Origin: Bacillota bacterium
GTDB taxonomy: Bacteria; Bacillota; Clostridia; Lachnospirales; Lachnospiraceae
DNA length: 14,490 nt
Direction: 5' to 3'
Assembly (NCBI GenBank): GCA_023414985.1
Contig: JAEZLY010000176.1
Span: 1 to 14,490, forward strand
Made by a program: the position numbers and the translations under genes. Below the pieces are notes generated by a model. It was not told where the DNA came from. It saw nothing but the letters and a program-made list of their open reading frames with translations, and searched no databases. Of this stretch, positions 1 through 7,418 are shown in pieces (within the stretch, counting starts at the first letter, position 1; the number at the start of each line of letters is the position of its first letter).

Positions 1-722
1 GAGAACGGATATGCAGGATCTCCGTCCTTATTGGTGGGATGAGCCTTCATCATAGCCTCAAGTGCATCAAGAAGTCCATCTAAATCCTTGATTTCAGGCT
101 CTCCTATCTCCTTATATAAATCCCAACGAAGCAGAGGGCTGGAGTAGATAACATCCTGTGAATAGGAAGTCGGAGAGGTATTGGTCATCTGAGTAGGGAT
201 ACCATAGGTAGCTCCTGCTGTATTGTCAGGCAGCCCCTTGTTCAACACATCAATCTGCTCTTTATACTGCATCAGATTAGGGCAATTTACAATCTCCTTA
301 CTGATGTCCTTAATCAGACCGTTCTTTACACAATCCTGAAAATCTGTACTCTCAAGAAGTACGATATCTCCCAGATTGCCTGAGCTTGCACGGGTCTGAT
401 AGATTGCGTCGCCTGCTACCTGCGGTGCAATGATATTGAGTTCGATGTTAAATCTGTCTTTCACAACCTTCTGGAACCATCCGGTCTGCATTCCCTGATA
501 GTTAGCAGCCACGTCGAAAACATCGAACGTCAAGGTATCTGCATAGTTCTTATCGGTTGTTCCGTCTGTAGAAGAAGCTGCCTTCGTAGGCTCAGTCTTC
601 TCTGTGGTTGTCGCGCTGGTTTCCTTCTGTCCGTTTTTGTCAGAGTTACCTGAACATCCGGCAAACATTGTGGCTACCATCGCAGTAACCAATACTACTG
701 CCATAAGTTTTTTTAACTTCAT
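1..722 (-). CDS. ABC transporter sugar-binding lipoprotein, N-terminal part
   Basis: The first 240 residues of an extracellular solute-binding protein are visible; the gene runs off the left edge of the window. The start is ATG at 722-720, with GAAAGGGAGG seven bases upstream. The N-terminus is a lipoprotein signal: MKLKK, a hydrophobic stretch, then FAGC with the lipidated cysteine at residue 23. A Ser/Thr/Lys-rich linker follows (about residues 24-55), as is usual for membrane-anchored binding proteins of Firmicutes. The mature part (YADTLTFDVFDVAANYQG onward) resembles the LplA/family 1 binding proteins that go with LplB-type permeases. It would sit on the outer face of the membrane and deliver an oligosaccharide to the two permeases encoded upstream. 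It is the last visible gene of the GH51 operon, 65 bp after the second permease. The ligand cannot be read from sequence; the GH51 partner suggests an arabinose-containing oligosaccharide. Confidence 0.9.
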   Translation of the reverse strand, partial: MKLKKLMAVVLVTAMVATMFAGCSGNSDKNGQKETSATTTEKTEPTKAASSTDGTTDKNYADTLTFDVFDVAANYQGMQTGWFQKVVKDRFNIELNIIAPQVAGDAIYQTRASSGNLGDIVLLESTDFQDCVKNGLIKDISKEIVNCPNLMQYKEQIDVLNKGLPDNTAGATYGIPTQMTNTSPTSYSQDVIYSSPLLRWDLYKEIGEPEIKDLDGLLDALEAMMKAHPTNKDGDPAYPF

Positions 723-787
723 TTCATATCCTCCCTTTCAATAATGAATGTTAAATATAATTAGCAATGAATTTTCTCCATTGTTCA

Positions 788-1717
788 TTATCCTTTGACT
801 GCACCGATCATAATTCCTTTTACAAAAAATCTCTGGAAGATCGGGTAGATCAGAATGATCGGTGTTACGACAACAATTGTTACCGTCATTCGGATTGAGG
901 TTGCCGTCTGGGCACTGGCAAGGCTGGCTGCCAGATTCGAAGAGGTTGTACTGTTAACCAGAGCTTTCAGTGAACTCGCCTGATTTAGATACTGATATAA
1001 GGTAAATTGCAATGTGTAAAGCTTATTATCAGTTACCAAAAGCAGCGTATCCTGAAAGGCATTCCACTGAGCTACTGCAGCAAAGATTGCAATGGTTGCC
1101 AGTATTGGCTTGATGACCGGTATCATAATCCGGAAGAATATCTTTAAGGTCCCTGCTCCGTCAATCTCCGCTGCATCCTGCAGCTCCTTGGGTATGGATT
1201 CTACGAAGGTTTTGCAGAGAACAATGTAGAACGGAGATACGATAACCGGGAAGATATATCCCCAGAAGTTATTGGTAAGTCCGAGATTCCTCATCGTTAA
1301 ATACCATGGTATGATACCGGCATTAAAATACATGGTAGCAACAACGAACCGATACCAGAACTTACGTTTCCACAGGGTTTCTCTGGTGAACATATATCCC
1401 AGAAAAGCTGCGATGATCACCGTCAGTGCAGTACCAATCACGGTTCTCTCTACGGATATCATCAATGCGTTAAACAGATCCGGAATTTTCAGTACATTAA
1501 TATAGTTTGTAAAGTGCAGACCTTTCGGCCAAAATACTACTTTTCCTCTTTCACTCAGATTATTAGCACTGATTGAATTGATAAAAATATAGTAGAACGG
1601 ATAAGCGCATACAAAAGCAAAAAGAGTATAAACCAGATAGGTAACAGCGCTTAATATTTTATCGCCGATACTTGTTTTCATTTTATGTTTTTGCTTATTT
1701 AAGTTCTTCGTACTCAT
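788..1717 (-). CDS. Sugar ABC transporter permease, UgpE/MalG-like (COG0395 type)
   Basis: This 309-residue inner-membrane permease has about six transmembrane segments. One is near residues 21-47, and others are near 85-110, 120-140, 150-170, 200-220 and the C-terminus. The cytoplasmic EAA loop that docks the ATPase is clear at about residues 182-200 (DAAEIDGAGTLKIFFRIMIP). The C-terminus ends KGIMIGAVKG, typical of this family. A longer frame opens with TTG at 1744, but I chose ATG at 1717 because AGGAGG (1726-1731) lies eight bases before it and the extra residues are read through that ribosome binding site. The gene follows the LplB-like permease by 33 bp and should pair with it as a heterodimer. 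No ATP-binding subunit is encoded in the window; such systems commonly borrow a shared MsmX-type ATPase encoded elsewhere. Confidence 0.93.
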   Translation of the reverse strand: MSTKNLNKQKHKMKTSIGDKILSAVTYLVYTLFAFVCAYPFYYIFINSISANNLSERGKVVFWPKGLHFTNYINVLKIPDLFNALMISVERTVIGTALTVIIAAFLGYMFTRETLWKRKFWYRFVVATMYFNAGIIPWYLTMRNLGLTNNFWGYIFPVIVSPFYIVLCKTFVESIPKELQDAAEIDGAGTLKIFFRIMIPVIKPILATIAIFAAVAQWNAFQDTLLLVTDNKLYTLQFTLYQYLNQASSLKALVNSTTSSNLAASLASAQTATSIRMTVTIVVVTPIILIYPIFQRFFVKGIMIGAVKG

Positions 1718-1750
1718 TGCAAATTCCTCCTGACTTTTCAACAATCGGCT

Positions 1751-2671
1751 TTAGATAAAGCCTTCTCCTCTGACCAGCTTGGAAACACCGTTGGTGACAC
1801 ATAGCAACAGGATACTGACCACGCTCTTGAACATACTGACTGCAGTCGAAAGCGAATAGCCTCCGCCTCCCATAGCCAGATTGTATACATACAGATCCAG
1901 GACCTGTATTGTTTCTTTGTTGAACGCATTTTGGAAGACATAAAACTGTTCCATACCATTAGAAAGGAAATTTGCCAGATTTAACATTACTAATACAAAA
2001 TAAGTTGGTAACAGGCTGGGAAGCGTGATATTCCAGATCACCTGCATTCTGGAAGCGCCGTCCACCTTCGCTGCCTCGTTCATCTGTTCATCGATACCGG
2101 CGATAGCGGCAATGTACATAATTGCTGCCCAGCCTGCATTCTTCCATGTGAGCCATAACCACATCTTAAACCAGACATGGCTGGAGGACTGCAGAAACAA
2201 CTGAGGTTTATCAATTAGGTGTAAATTCATCAATACAGAGTTAACAACACCGGTACTGTTTAAAATGCAATAAGCAATAGAATAAACCAAAACCCAGCTG
2301 ATAAAATTCGGAAGTGTGGTTACTGTCTGAACAAATTTCCGAAAATGCTTATTTTTAATCTCATTCAAAAACACCGCAAAAACCATAGGAAACCAGGAAA
2401 ACGCGAGGCTTAGGCCGCTGACGGCGAAGGTATTGATCAGAACCTTGATCAACTGCTTTACCTTCACTGAATTCTCCAACATAGAACGAAACCATTTGAA
2501 CCCGACAAACTGTTCCATGCTGAGGGGAAACGGAGGTTTATAATCAAAAAATGCATATACCCAACCATACAGCGGATAGTAAGAGAATACAGCAACCAGT
2601 ACTAAAAACGGCACGATATAAACAAATTCCTTAAGTGATCTTACTTTTCTTCTATTAGTGAAAAAGTTCAT
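1751..2671 (-). CDS. Sugar ABC transporter permease, LplB-like (COG4209 type)
   Basis: This 306-residue permease is the partner of the downstream UgpE-like protein. The N-terminus (MNFFTNRRKVRSLKEF) is a basic cytoplasmic segment, followed by the family-typical first membrane helix and the loop YYPLYGWVYAFFDYKP at about residues 31-46. The EAA loop is at about residues 198-220 (NEAAKVDGASRMQVIWNITLP). The end GVSKLVRGEGFI is also typical of LplB relatives. The frame is open further upstream to 2764, but ATG at 2671 is the better start: AAGGAGG lies at 2681-2687 with good spacing, and the upstream extension lies inside the GH51 coding end. The ribosome binding site sits in the 19-bp gap after the GH51 stop, so translation of the two genes is probably linked. 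Substrate specificity is inferred only from the GH51 neighbour. Confidence 0.93.
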   Translation of the reverse strand: MNFFTNRRKVRSLKEFVYIVPFLVLVAVFSYYPLYGWVYAFFDYKPPFPLSMEQFVGFKWFRSMLENSVKVKQLIKVLINTFAVSGLSLAFSWFPMVFAVFLNEIKNKHFRKFVQTVTTLPNFISWVLVYSIAYCILNSTGVVNSVLMNLHLIDKPQLFLQSSSHVWFKMWLWLTWKNAGWAAIMYIAAIAGIDEQMNEAAKVDGASRMQVIWNITLPSLLPTYFVLVMLNLANFLSNGMEQFYVFQNAFNKETIQVLDLYVYNLAMGGGGYSLSTAVSMFKSVVSILLLCVTNGVSKLVRGEGFI

Positions 2672-2690
2672 ATTGAATAACCTCCTTTCA

Positions 2691-5156
2691 TTAAGCCATT
2701 TTATTGAGTACCAGTACATTAACCGACAACGGAGGTGCTTTATAGATGAATTTCTTAGCAGCACCCTTCTGTGTCACTTCCTCATCCCGAATATTTAACG
2801 GGTTGGTAAAGCTGTTCTCCGCATATTTATCACCGGTCAATCGATAGCATTTGTATTCATCCGACACGTTACAGTCGAGTTTTATCGTAACCTCATCCTC
2901 CTGCTCCGCCATATTAACCAGCTTAATGATAACCTCCCGATCCGTATCACTGACTACTGTATGAAGTGCTCTGAAGGAAGGAAGTCCAATCTCATGGATC
3001 AGCATTCCGTTCAGGTAAAGTAAAAGCTTCTTTCCGTCCGTCTTATAGCTGAAATGGTTAAACTCATCCATTTTCAGCTTTATCTCCCTTTTTTGATCAA
3101 GGAGAATATTCTCCGGCCATTCCTTTTCTTCCACCCAGCTCAAGCCGTTCTTCACCTTCCAGAGAAAAGGCCTGACATTTCCTACATTCCATTCCTTGGG
3201 GGGATGGGTCTCATCACTGATATATACCTCCTTAGGAATACGGGAACTGAAGACTCCGAGTACAATTTCTCTGTCCTTCTCTGCCTTAATCTCAATCTCA
3301 AAGGTTCCGGAGGTAACCTCCTCCTTACCAAAAATAATAAAGATATCTTCAGGATTGACTCCATACACGCTTCTGCTTTCTTCCCGCTGCTGTCCATCAG
3401 GCTCCCTGACTGTCGAAATTCCCTCAGCTTCTTCCACACGTCCCATCAGCTCGTGCGTCACTTCTGCCTTTTCACCATTCCAGACGGCATTACGGTAAAT
3501 CAAGTCGGCGGCACCATGAAGAGAAGCCATTCCCTTCAGCGGACGATAGAGCCAGTCCGTCTTCTCCGTTATCTCTACAATCTGCTCCCCCCGATGCGAT
3601 CCAAAAAGCTTCCATACATAATAGCTTGGGATTCCATAGCTTTCCTTGTTATTAAACCGAATTAGATTAGGGAACCAGGCATTGTAACTGACATTTTCCA
3701 GAAGCGGTGCATAAGAAACCATGGTAACAATATCCTGATTCTTCTCGATGCCGGTAAAATAAGCGGCTTCTCCCAGTGCACCATAGAACTGGCCTACATA
3801 GCCGCGTACCACGGATACCTCACCAAGGAAGATTTCAGGACCTTTTCTGTCATAGCGGTCAAACATATGTGTATTTTCAGCAAAAAACTCCGTTGTATTA
3901 TAGTAATGTTCATCCACGATATCAACCGGCAGCCCCTGCTTTTCAACATGAGTATTTGCTACAAATCTGATATGAGGATAAAGCTTCTTGATTGCGTGAT
4001 AGCATTTTATGTAACGTTCCTCATAGGCAGGTCCGAAGTTCTCATTACCGATTTCCAGCATGTTGAGCTTGAACGGCTTCGGATGTCCCATCCTTGCCCG
4101 CAGTCCGCCCCATTTTGTATCTTCATCTCCGATTGCATATTCTATGGCATCCAGAGTATCCTGAAGCATATCCTCAAAGTCCTGGCCCTCCATCAGCACT
4201 TCCTTCCTGGCTTGACAGGTCATGCCGCAGTTAAAAACATAAAGCGGTTCCATATCCAGGTCTTCACAAAGCTGTAGATATTCATGGAACCCCATGCCGT
4301 TATAGGTCCGATAATGCCACATCAAGAGCTGCCCCGGACGTTCCCATACCGGACCTACGGTATTGCGAAAGCGCATTGCCGTAGCCGGGCTGAAGCCCTC
4401 CACGATACATCCTCCCGGAAAACGGAAGAATCTCGGGTGCATATCCCTTAATTTCTCCACGATATCTTTTCTCAAACCATGACCAAGATAGGTGTCCTCC
4501 GGCATCAGAGAAACAAATCCGAATTTTACTGCTCCGCCCGTCGGGCAACAGATCTCAAACCTGGCCTGTTCGGTATCAAAAGCTGCCTTCATCCCGGTAC
4601 GATAGATGGAATATTCACCACTGTCCACGGTAATCGCGGCTGAACCACAAGCTTTATCTCCTTCCTTAACCGTCAGCAGAAGGCTGACCGGTGTGTCGGA
4701 TTTAGCAAATAGATATAACTGATAAGAATCGCCGGCTTTTAGTGCGATACCGTGAAAGCCGATATTATAAACAACTCCGTTTTCCCGGAATTGAACTGCC
4801 AACGCAGTCTGTCTATGTATATTTAAGGTATCCGTCGTATCCAGTTCCATCTCCGCCTGGAAGGAATACCAAGCCGGGATTGCTGTAAAGGGAACCTCAT
4901 TCTGACGGATCCATCTGGTCAAGCCTTCACCGTGATTAAACTCATCACGCCAACCGGTACTTGACACCATCGCGTAACCCTCTTCTTCAGTCCTGCAATC
5001 AATGGGTGGGATGGAATCTTCAAAGGTCCTGTTCCTAAGCAGCTCAGGATACAAACCTCCGTCTACTGCTCTGTTAATGTCTTCCAGAAAGATACCATAG
5101 AGATTTTTGGTAACAGGGATTATTTTCTCTGCTGTTTTAATATCAATTCTACTCAC
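2691..5156 (-). CDS. GH51 alpha-L-arabinofuranosidase, cytoplasmic, with inserted domain
   Basis: This 821-residue enzyme should release terminal L-arabinofuranose from arabino-oligosaccharides inside the cell, since no signal peptide is visible. The N-terminus (NLYGIFLEDINRAVDGGLYPELLRNRTFE, split here only by convention) is the hallmark start of GH51 enzymes. A CBM4/9-like beta-sandwich spans about residues 60-215. The catalytic barrel follows, with the acid/base Glu372 in LEIGNENFGP and the likely nucleophile Glu446 in IFLGEVSV. The C-terminal beta domain (about 730-821) ends in PPLSVNVLVL. Between barrel and C-terminal strands, about 540-730, is an extra segment with a concanavalin/LamG-like look (FEIEIKAEKDREIVLGVFSS, LLLYLNGMLIHEIG), which explains the length above the usual 500-660. 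The start is GTG at 5156, preceded by GGGAGGG. It is the first gene of the transporter operon and is driven by the promoter at 5216-5245. Confidence 0.93.
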   Translation of the reverse strand: MSRIDIKTAEKIIPVTKNLYGIFLEDINRAVDGGLYPELLRNRTFEDSIPPIDCRTEEEGYAMVSSTGWRDEFNHGEGLTRWIRQNEVPFTAIPAWYSFQAEMELDTTDTLNIHRQTALAVQFRENGVVYNIGFHGIALKAGDSYQLYLFAKSDTPVSLLLTVKEGDKACGSAAITVDSGEYSIYRTGMKAAFDTEQARFEICCPTGGAVKFGFVSLMPEDTYLGHGLRKDIVEKLRDMHPRFFRFPGGCIVEGFSPATAMRFRNTVGPVWERPGQLLMWHYRTYNGMGFHEYLQLCEDLDMEPLYVFNCGMTCQARKEVLMEGQDFEDMLQDTLDAIEYAIGDEDTKWGGLRARMGHPKPFKLNMLEIGNENFGPAYEERYIKCYHAIKKLYPHIRFVANTHVEKQGLPVDIVDEHYYNTTEFFAENTHMFDRYDRKGPEIFLGEVSVVRGYVGQFYGALGEAAYFTGIEKNQDIVTMVSYAPLLENVSYNAWFPNLIRFNNKESYGIPSYYVWKLFGSHRGEQIVEITEKTDWLYRPLKGMASLHGAADLIYRNAVWNGEKAEVTHELMGRVEEAEGISTVREPDGQQREESRSVYGVNPEDIFIIFGKEEVTSGTFEIEIKAEKDREIVLGVFSSRIPKEVYISDETHPPKEWNVGNVRPFLWKVKNGLSWVEEKEWPENILLDQKREIKLKMDEFNHFSYKTDGKKLLLYLNGMLIHEIGLPSFRALHTVVSDTDREVIIKLVNMAEQEDEVTIKLDCNVSDEYKCYRLTGDKYAENSFTNPLNIRDEEVTQKGAAKKFIYKAPPLSVNVLVLNKMA

Positions 5157-5190
5157 TCAGTTCCCTCCCTAATTTCTTTTCAATAATTTA

Positions 5191-5204
5191 GTCAATCGTT
5201 TTAC
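5191..5204 (-). promoter_or_regulatory. LacI-type operator downstream of GH51 promoter
   Basis: The minus strand reads GTAAAACGATTGAC, a CG-centred pseudo-palindrome whose two half-sites agree at 6 of 8 positions. It starts about six bases after the predicted transcription start of the GH51 operon, a position where a repressor blocks elongation. Its half-site GTAAAACG recurs exactly at the lacI-type promoter and after the lacI stop. A CG-centred dyad of this form is the usual target of LacI-family proteins; binding by the neighbour is inferred. Confidence 0.6.
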
Positions 5205-5215
5205 CTTGTTATTCT

Positions 5216-5245
5216 ATTATATTCACAATTATACTCAATTGTCAA
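5216..5245 (-). promoter_or_regulatory. Promoter of the GH51-permease-binding protein operon
   Basis: The minus strand has TTGACA (5240-5245), an 18-bp spacer and TATAAT (5216-5221), both hexamers matching the sigma-A consensus exactly. Transcription should start near 5209, giving a leader of about 50 bases. Such a strong core promoter without an obvious activator site fits control by repression, consistent with the operator immediately downstream. Confidence 0.8.
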
Positions 5246-5254
5246 CTAGTTAAC
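5241..5254. promoter_or_regulatory. Second dyad overlapping the -35 of the GH51 promoter
   Basis: GTCAACTAGTTAAC is a 14-bp inverted repeat centred on ACTAGT with one mismatched pair. It covers five of the six -35 bases. It does not resemble the GTAAAACG sites, so it may bind a different regulator. It could also be chance in AT-rich DNA. Confidence 0.35.
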
Positions 5255-5354
5255 TTATGTGGTATTGTGTTTTTATACCATTAATATATCATTATACATA
5301 TTTTTTTGTGCATAATCAATTATATTGTATCAAAAAATAAATATTTTTATGTTA

Positions 5355-5368
5355 GTTTATCGTTTTTC
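5355..5368 (-). promoter_or_regulatory. Weaker LacI-type operator candidate upstream of GH51 promoter
   Basis: The minus strand reads GAAAAACGATAAAC, identical to the site at 5191-5204 at 11 of 14 positions with the same central CG. Its centre is 164 bp from that site and on the other side of the promoter, so the pair could support DNA looping. AT-rich context makes a chance match possible. Confidence 0.35.
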
Positions 5369-5444
5369 CTATTTTGTGAATTTTTCGAATTAAAACAATC
5401 TTTCTAACACTTTAAAAATTCAGATGCAGATCAAACCAATCAAA

Positions 5445-5485
5445 AACCCCCGGAATGACTCTATTTCGAAGTCATTTCGGGGGTT
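5445..5485 (-). terminator. Rho-independent terminator of the lacI-type gene
   Basis: Arms AACCCCCGGAATGACT (5445-5460) and AGTCATTTCGGGGGTT (5470-5485) form a 16-bp stem with one mismatched position and a nine-base loop. On the minus strand the stem ends in GGGGGTTTTTG, a proper U tract. It lies about 60 bp past the lacI-type stop codon and insulates the GH51 promoter from it. The plus-strand side has only a weak T run. Confidence 0.88.
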
Positions 5486-5521
5486 CTATAAATTTGTTTA
5501 CTTTCATATCATTTTATCTAT

Positions 5522-5535
5522 GTAAAACGTTTTGT
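5522..5535 (+). promoter_or_regulatory. LacI-type operator after the lacI-type stop codon
   Basis: The plus strand reads GTAAAACGTTTTGT, containing the perfect palindrome AAAACGTTTT. It lies just beyond the stop of the lacI-type gene and before its terminator, about 330 bp from the operator at 5191-5204. No promoter is seen next to it, so if real it would be an auxiliary site. Confidence 0.5.
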
Positions 5536-5542
5536 CTATTCA

Positions 5543-6583
5543 CTAAATAGTTCTCACCGAATCACGTACAACCATACGACAGGGTATCCTGATAATATTG
5601 GAATTAATATCCGCTTCGGTTTCTTCCTCAATGTGTTTTAAGAGGATTTCTGCAGATTTCTTTCCGATTTCGGACAGTCCGATATCATTTGTTGTAAGAT
5701 GCGGCCTTAGATATTCGGAAATTTCTTTATTATCATAACCCACCACAGAGATATCCTGACAAATCTTAATATCTTGTTCATAAAGATAATCATAGCAGCC
5801 TGCAGCCATGGTATCGTTCATGCAGAAAATTGCTGTAACGCCCTCCTTTAGGAGCTTTTCCGTCTCATTGTATCCGGATTGGCGAAACCAATTGCCATAT
5901 CGGATCCAATCCGGATTAAACAAAATCTGATCCTCAAAAAGGGCCTTCTGATATCCCAGGCTTCGCTTCTGTGTATGAAGATTATCAGCAGTTCCGGCAA
6001 TGACACCAATCTTTCGATGCCCCATAGATATCAAATATTTTGTCATATCATAACCGCCCTTTTCATCATCAATGACAACAGATGAGAATCTGGGGGATTT
6101 GGAAATAGCATAGACCACGATAGCAGGTGTATTAAAGGTATCATCAAAGCAGTTAATCACCCTGCAGTGACCGGCAACATACATAATTCCGTCGACCTTG
6201 ATTGAGAGTAATTCCTGTATGGAAGGCTGTAGGACTGATTGTAGTTTCTTCTCATCGTTATACCAGGTATCCTGCCATTTATCATAAAGACGCATATTCA
6301 GCAGGATCGTACGGTAATTATTATCCTCGCAGTATGCCATTACAGCCTCTACGATCGGGGTCGTACTGAATTCGCTTAAGTCTTCTACAATAATTCCGAT
6401 CGTTCTGGTCTTCTGCTTTCGCATTCCCTGAGCGAAATAATTTGGCTGATAGCCGGTCTGTTTTACAACCTCCAGCACTCTCTGCCTGGTTTCCTCACTT
6501 ACCTTAGGCTTCCCGTTCAATATATTTGATATGGTTGATGCTGATACACCGCACATCTGAGCTAGTTCCTTTAAAGTAATCAA
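5543..6583 (-). CDS. LacI-family transcriptional regulator
   Basis: A 346-residue sugar-responsive repressor. The N-terminal helix-turn-helix and hinge are textbook (ITLKELAQMCGVSASTISNI, then NGKPKVSEETRQRVLEVV, about residues 2-45). The periplasmic-binding-protein-like sensor domain starts at about residue 60 (TRTIGIIVEDLSEFS) and includes TAIFCMNDTMAAG and DISVVGYDNKEISEYLRPHLTT. I chose TTG at 6583 because LacI proteins begin directly with this ITLKELA segment and AAAGGGG lies nine bases upstream. The frame stays open to 6691, but that extension contains the predicted promoter and operator. It is divided from the GH51 operon by a terminator, and candidate operators flank both transcription units, so it probably represses the GH51-transporter operon and itself. 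The effector is likely a sugar derived from the imported oligosaccharide; its identity is not readable here. Confidence 0.93.
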   Translation of the reverse strand: MITLKELAQMCGVSASTISNILNGKPKVSEETRQRVLEVVKQTGYQPNYFAQGMRKQKTRTIGIIVEDLSEFSTTPIVEAVMAYCEDNNYRTILLNMRLYDKWQDTWYNDEKKLQSVLQPSIQELLSIKVDGIMYVAGHCRVINCFDDTFNTPAIVVYAISKSPRFSSVVIDDEKGGYDMTKYLISMGHRKIGVIAGTADNLHTQKRSLGYQKALFEDQILFNPDWIRYGNWFRQSGYNETEKLLKEGVTAIFCMNDTMAAGCYDYLYEQDIKICQDISVVGYDNKEISEYLRPHLTTNDIGLSEIGKKSAEILLKHIEEETEADINSNIIRIPCRMVVRDSVRTI

Positions 6584-6615
6584 ATCTTCATACCCCTTTA
6601 TGCAATAATAGGTTA

Positions 6616-6629
6616 GTAAAACGTTTTCA
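6616..6629 (+). promoter_or_regulatory. LacI-type operator at the lacI-type promoter
   Basis: The plus strand reads GTAAAACGTTTTCA, with the perfect palindrome AAAACGTTTT at 6618-6627. It starts about six bases downstream of the predicted -10 box of the regulator gene, overlapping the expected transcription start, which suggests autorepression. It also partly resembles a CcpA cre site, but its left half has GT where cre needs TG. Confidence 0.6.
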
Positions 6630-6634
6630 TTACT

Positions 6635-6664
6635 ATTATTACTACAAAACTTCAATTTTCGCAA
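6635..6664 (-). promoter_or_regulatory. Predicted promoter of the lacI-type gene
   Basis: The minus strand has TTGCGA (6659-6664), an 18-bp spacer and AATAAT (6635-6640, five of six consensus bases). Transcription would start near 6628, at the edge of the operator. The -35 is imperfect and the region is AT-rich, so other assignments are possible. Confidence 0.45.
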
Positions 6665-6730
6665 TATCAAAATTGAATATTTTATGGTCATCTATTGCTA
6701 AGTTTATATTTATGAATGTATAAAATACTC

Positions 6731-7357
6731 TCATTGAATAGAATTCATAAGCTCATAAAAGCTTTCTGAAGTATGCGTCCTATAAAGCTTATCCCATGCA
6801 GTCAGGGTGTTCTCAGTAAATACCTCCAATGCATTTAGTATATGTTTACTAAACTCCAGCGGAGCAACCCCGGCTGCAGTTATTAATTTTCCGTCTGTGA
6901 CCGCCGGTTCTTTGATATAATACTGTTCACCCTGATAATCGGGACACACGAATTTAAGATATTCCAGATCATTACTGGTATGCCTTCTTGAATCTAACAG
7001 GCCATTCTGAGCAAGGGCAAAGGTGGCTCCGCAGATTGCAGCGACTAAGATATTCTCCTGTAAGCACTGCCGAGCTATATTGATAATCGGTTCATGCATT
7101 GCCTCGAGCCAGGTATCTCCGCCCGGTAAGATTAGTGCATCGGCATTTTGCAGGCAACATTCCTCCGGTGTAATATCGGGTAATATTTTCAGCCCACCCA
7201 TCGTGGTAACAGGGTTCCTGTCCGTACCTACGGTAACTATTTTGAGCGCAGGCAGCCCTTTCCTAAAGTATCTGCCTGAATTCAGTTCTGCTGTAATATA
7301 ACCTATCTCCCAATCAGCCATAGTATCGAATACATAAAGATATACTAATCCCTTCAT
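6731..7357 (-). CDS. DJ-1/PfpI-family protein
   Basis: A 208-residue single-domain protein of the DJ-1/PfpI (class I glutamine amidotransferase-like) fold. The nucleophile elbow is AAICGATFALA with Cys109. The family acidic residue is likely Glu17 in DWEIGY, and LILPGGDTW (about 75-83) is the usual loop ahead of the elbow. His126 in RRHTSND is a possible partner of Cys109. Members include proteases, deglycase-like and stress proteins as well as many of unknown role, so no reaction is assigned. The frame is open to 7411, but ATG at 7357 has AAAGGAGG eight bases upstream and begins at the conserved first strand (MKGLVYLYVF). It lies downstream of the WYL regulator, separated by a hairpin; a TATAAT at 7410-7415 may give it its own promoter, though no good -35 is seen. 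Confidence 0.85.
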   Translation of the reverse strand: MKGLVYLYVFDTMADWEIGYITAELNSGRYFRKGLPALKIVTVGTDRNPVTTMGGLKILPDITPEECCLQNADALILPGGDTWLEAMHEPIINIARQCLQENILVAAICGATFALAQNGLLDSRRHTSNDLEYLKFVCPDYQGEQYYIKEPAVTDGKLITAAGVAPLEFSKHILNALEVFTENTLTAWDKLYRTHTSESFYELMNSIQ

Positions 7358-7418
7358 CCCATTATCCTCCTTTAAAGTGGCAAAACTGCCAGTTATTTTA
7401 TTCTTTATCATTATAAAA

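Larger units (their letters stand above)
5157..5542. other. Regulatory intergenic region between lacI-type gene and GH51 operon
   Basis: This 386-bp gap holds no credible gene and is very AT-rich. Reading in the direction of transcription (right to left) it contains an operator-like site after the lacI stop (5522-5535), the lacI terminator (5445-5485), a weaker operator-like site (5355-5368), an AT-rich stretch of about 100 bp with no assignable element, the GH51 promoter (5216-5245) overlapped by a second dyad (5241-5254), and an operator just downstream of the transcription start (5191-5204). A leader of roughly 50 bases precedes the GTG start. Confidence 0.8.

Noticed and set aside
1718..1744. 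Longer UgpE-like protein starting at TTG 1744
   Set aside because: The extra residues are the translation of the ribosome binding site that serves the ATG at 1717.
3054..4277. Plus-strand open frames opposite the GH51 gene
   Set aside because: They are antisense shadows of a clear GH51 enzyme, with no ribosome binding sites and no recognisable domains.
5261..5440. Small gene or regulatory RNA in the AT-rich stretch upstream of GH51
   Set aside because: No frame with a ribosome binding site and no strong hairpin followed by a T run is present apart from the lacI-type terminator.
6615..6630. CcpA cre site at the lacI-type promoter
   Set aside because: The right half fits the cre consensus but the left half has GT in place of TG; the shared GTAAAACG core with the other sites favours the local LacI protein. 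CcpA is not fully excluded.
6584..6691. Longer LacI-family protein from 6691
   Set aside because: The extension is unlike any LacI N-terminus and contains the predicted promoter and operator; TTG 6583 has a ribosome binding site and starts at the conserved ITLKELA.
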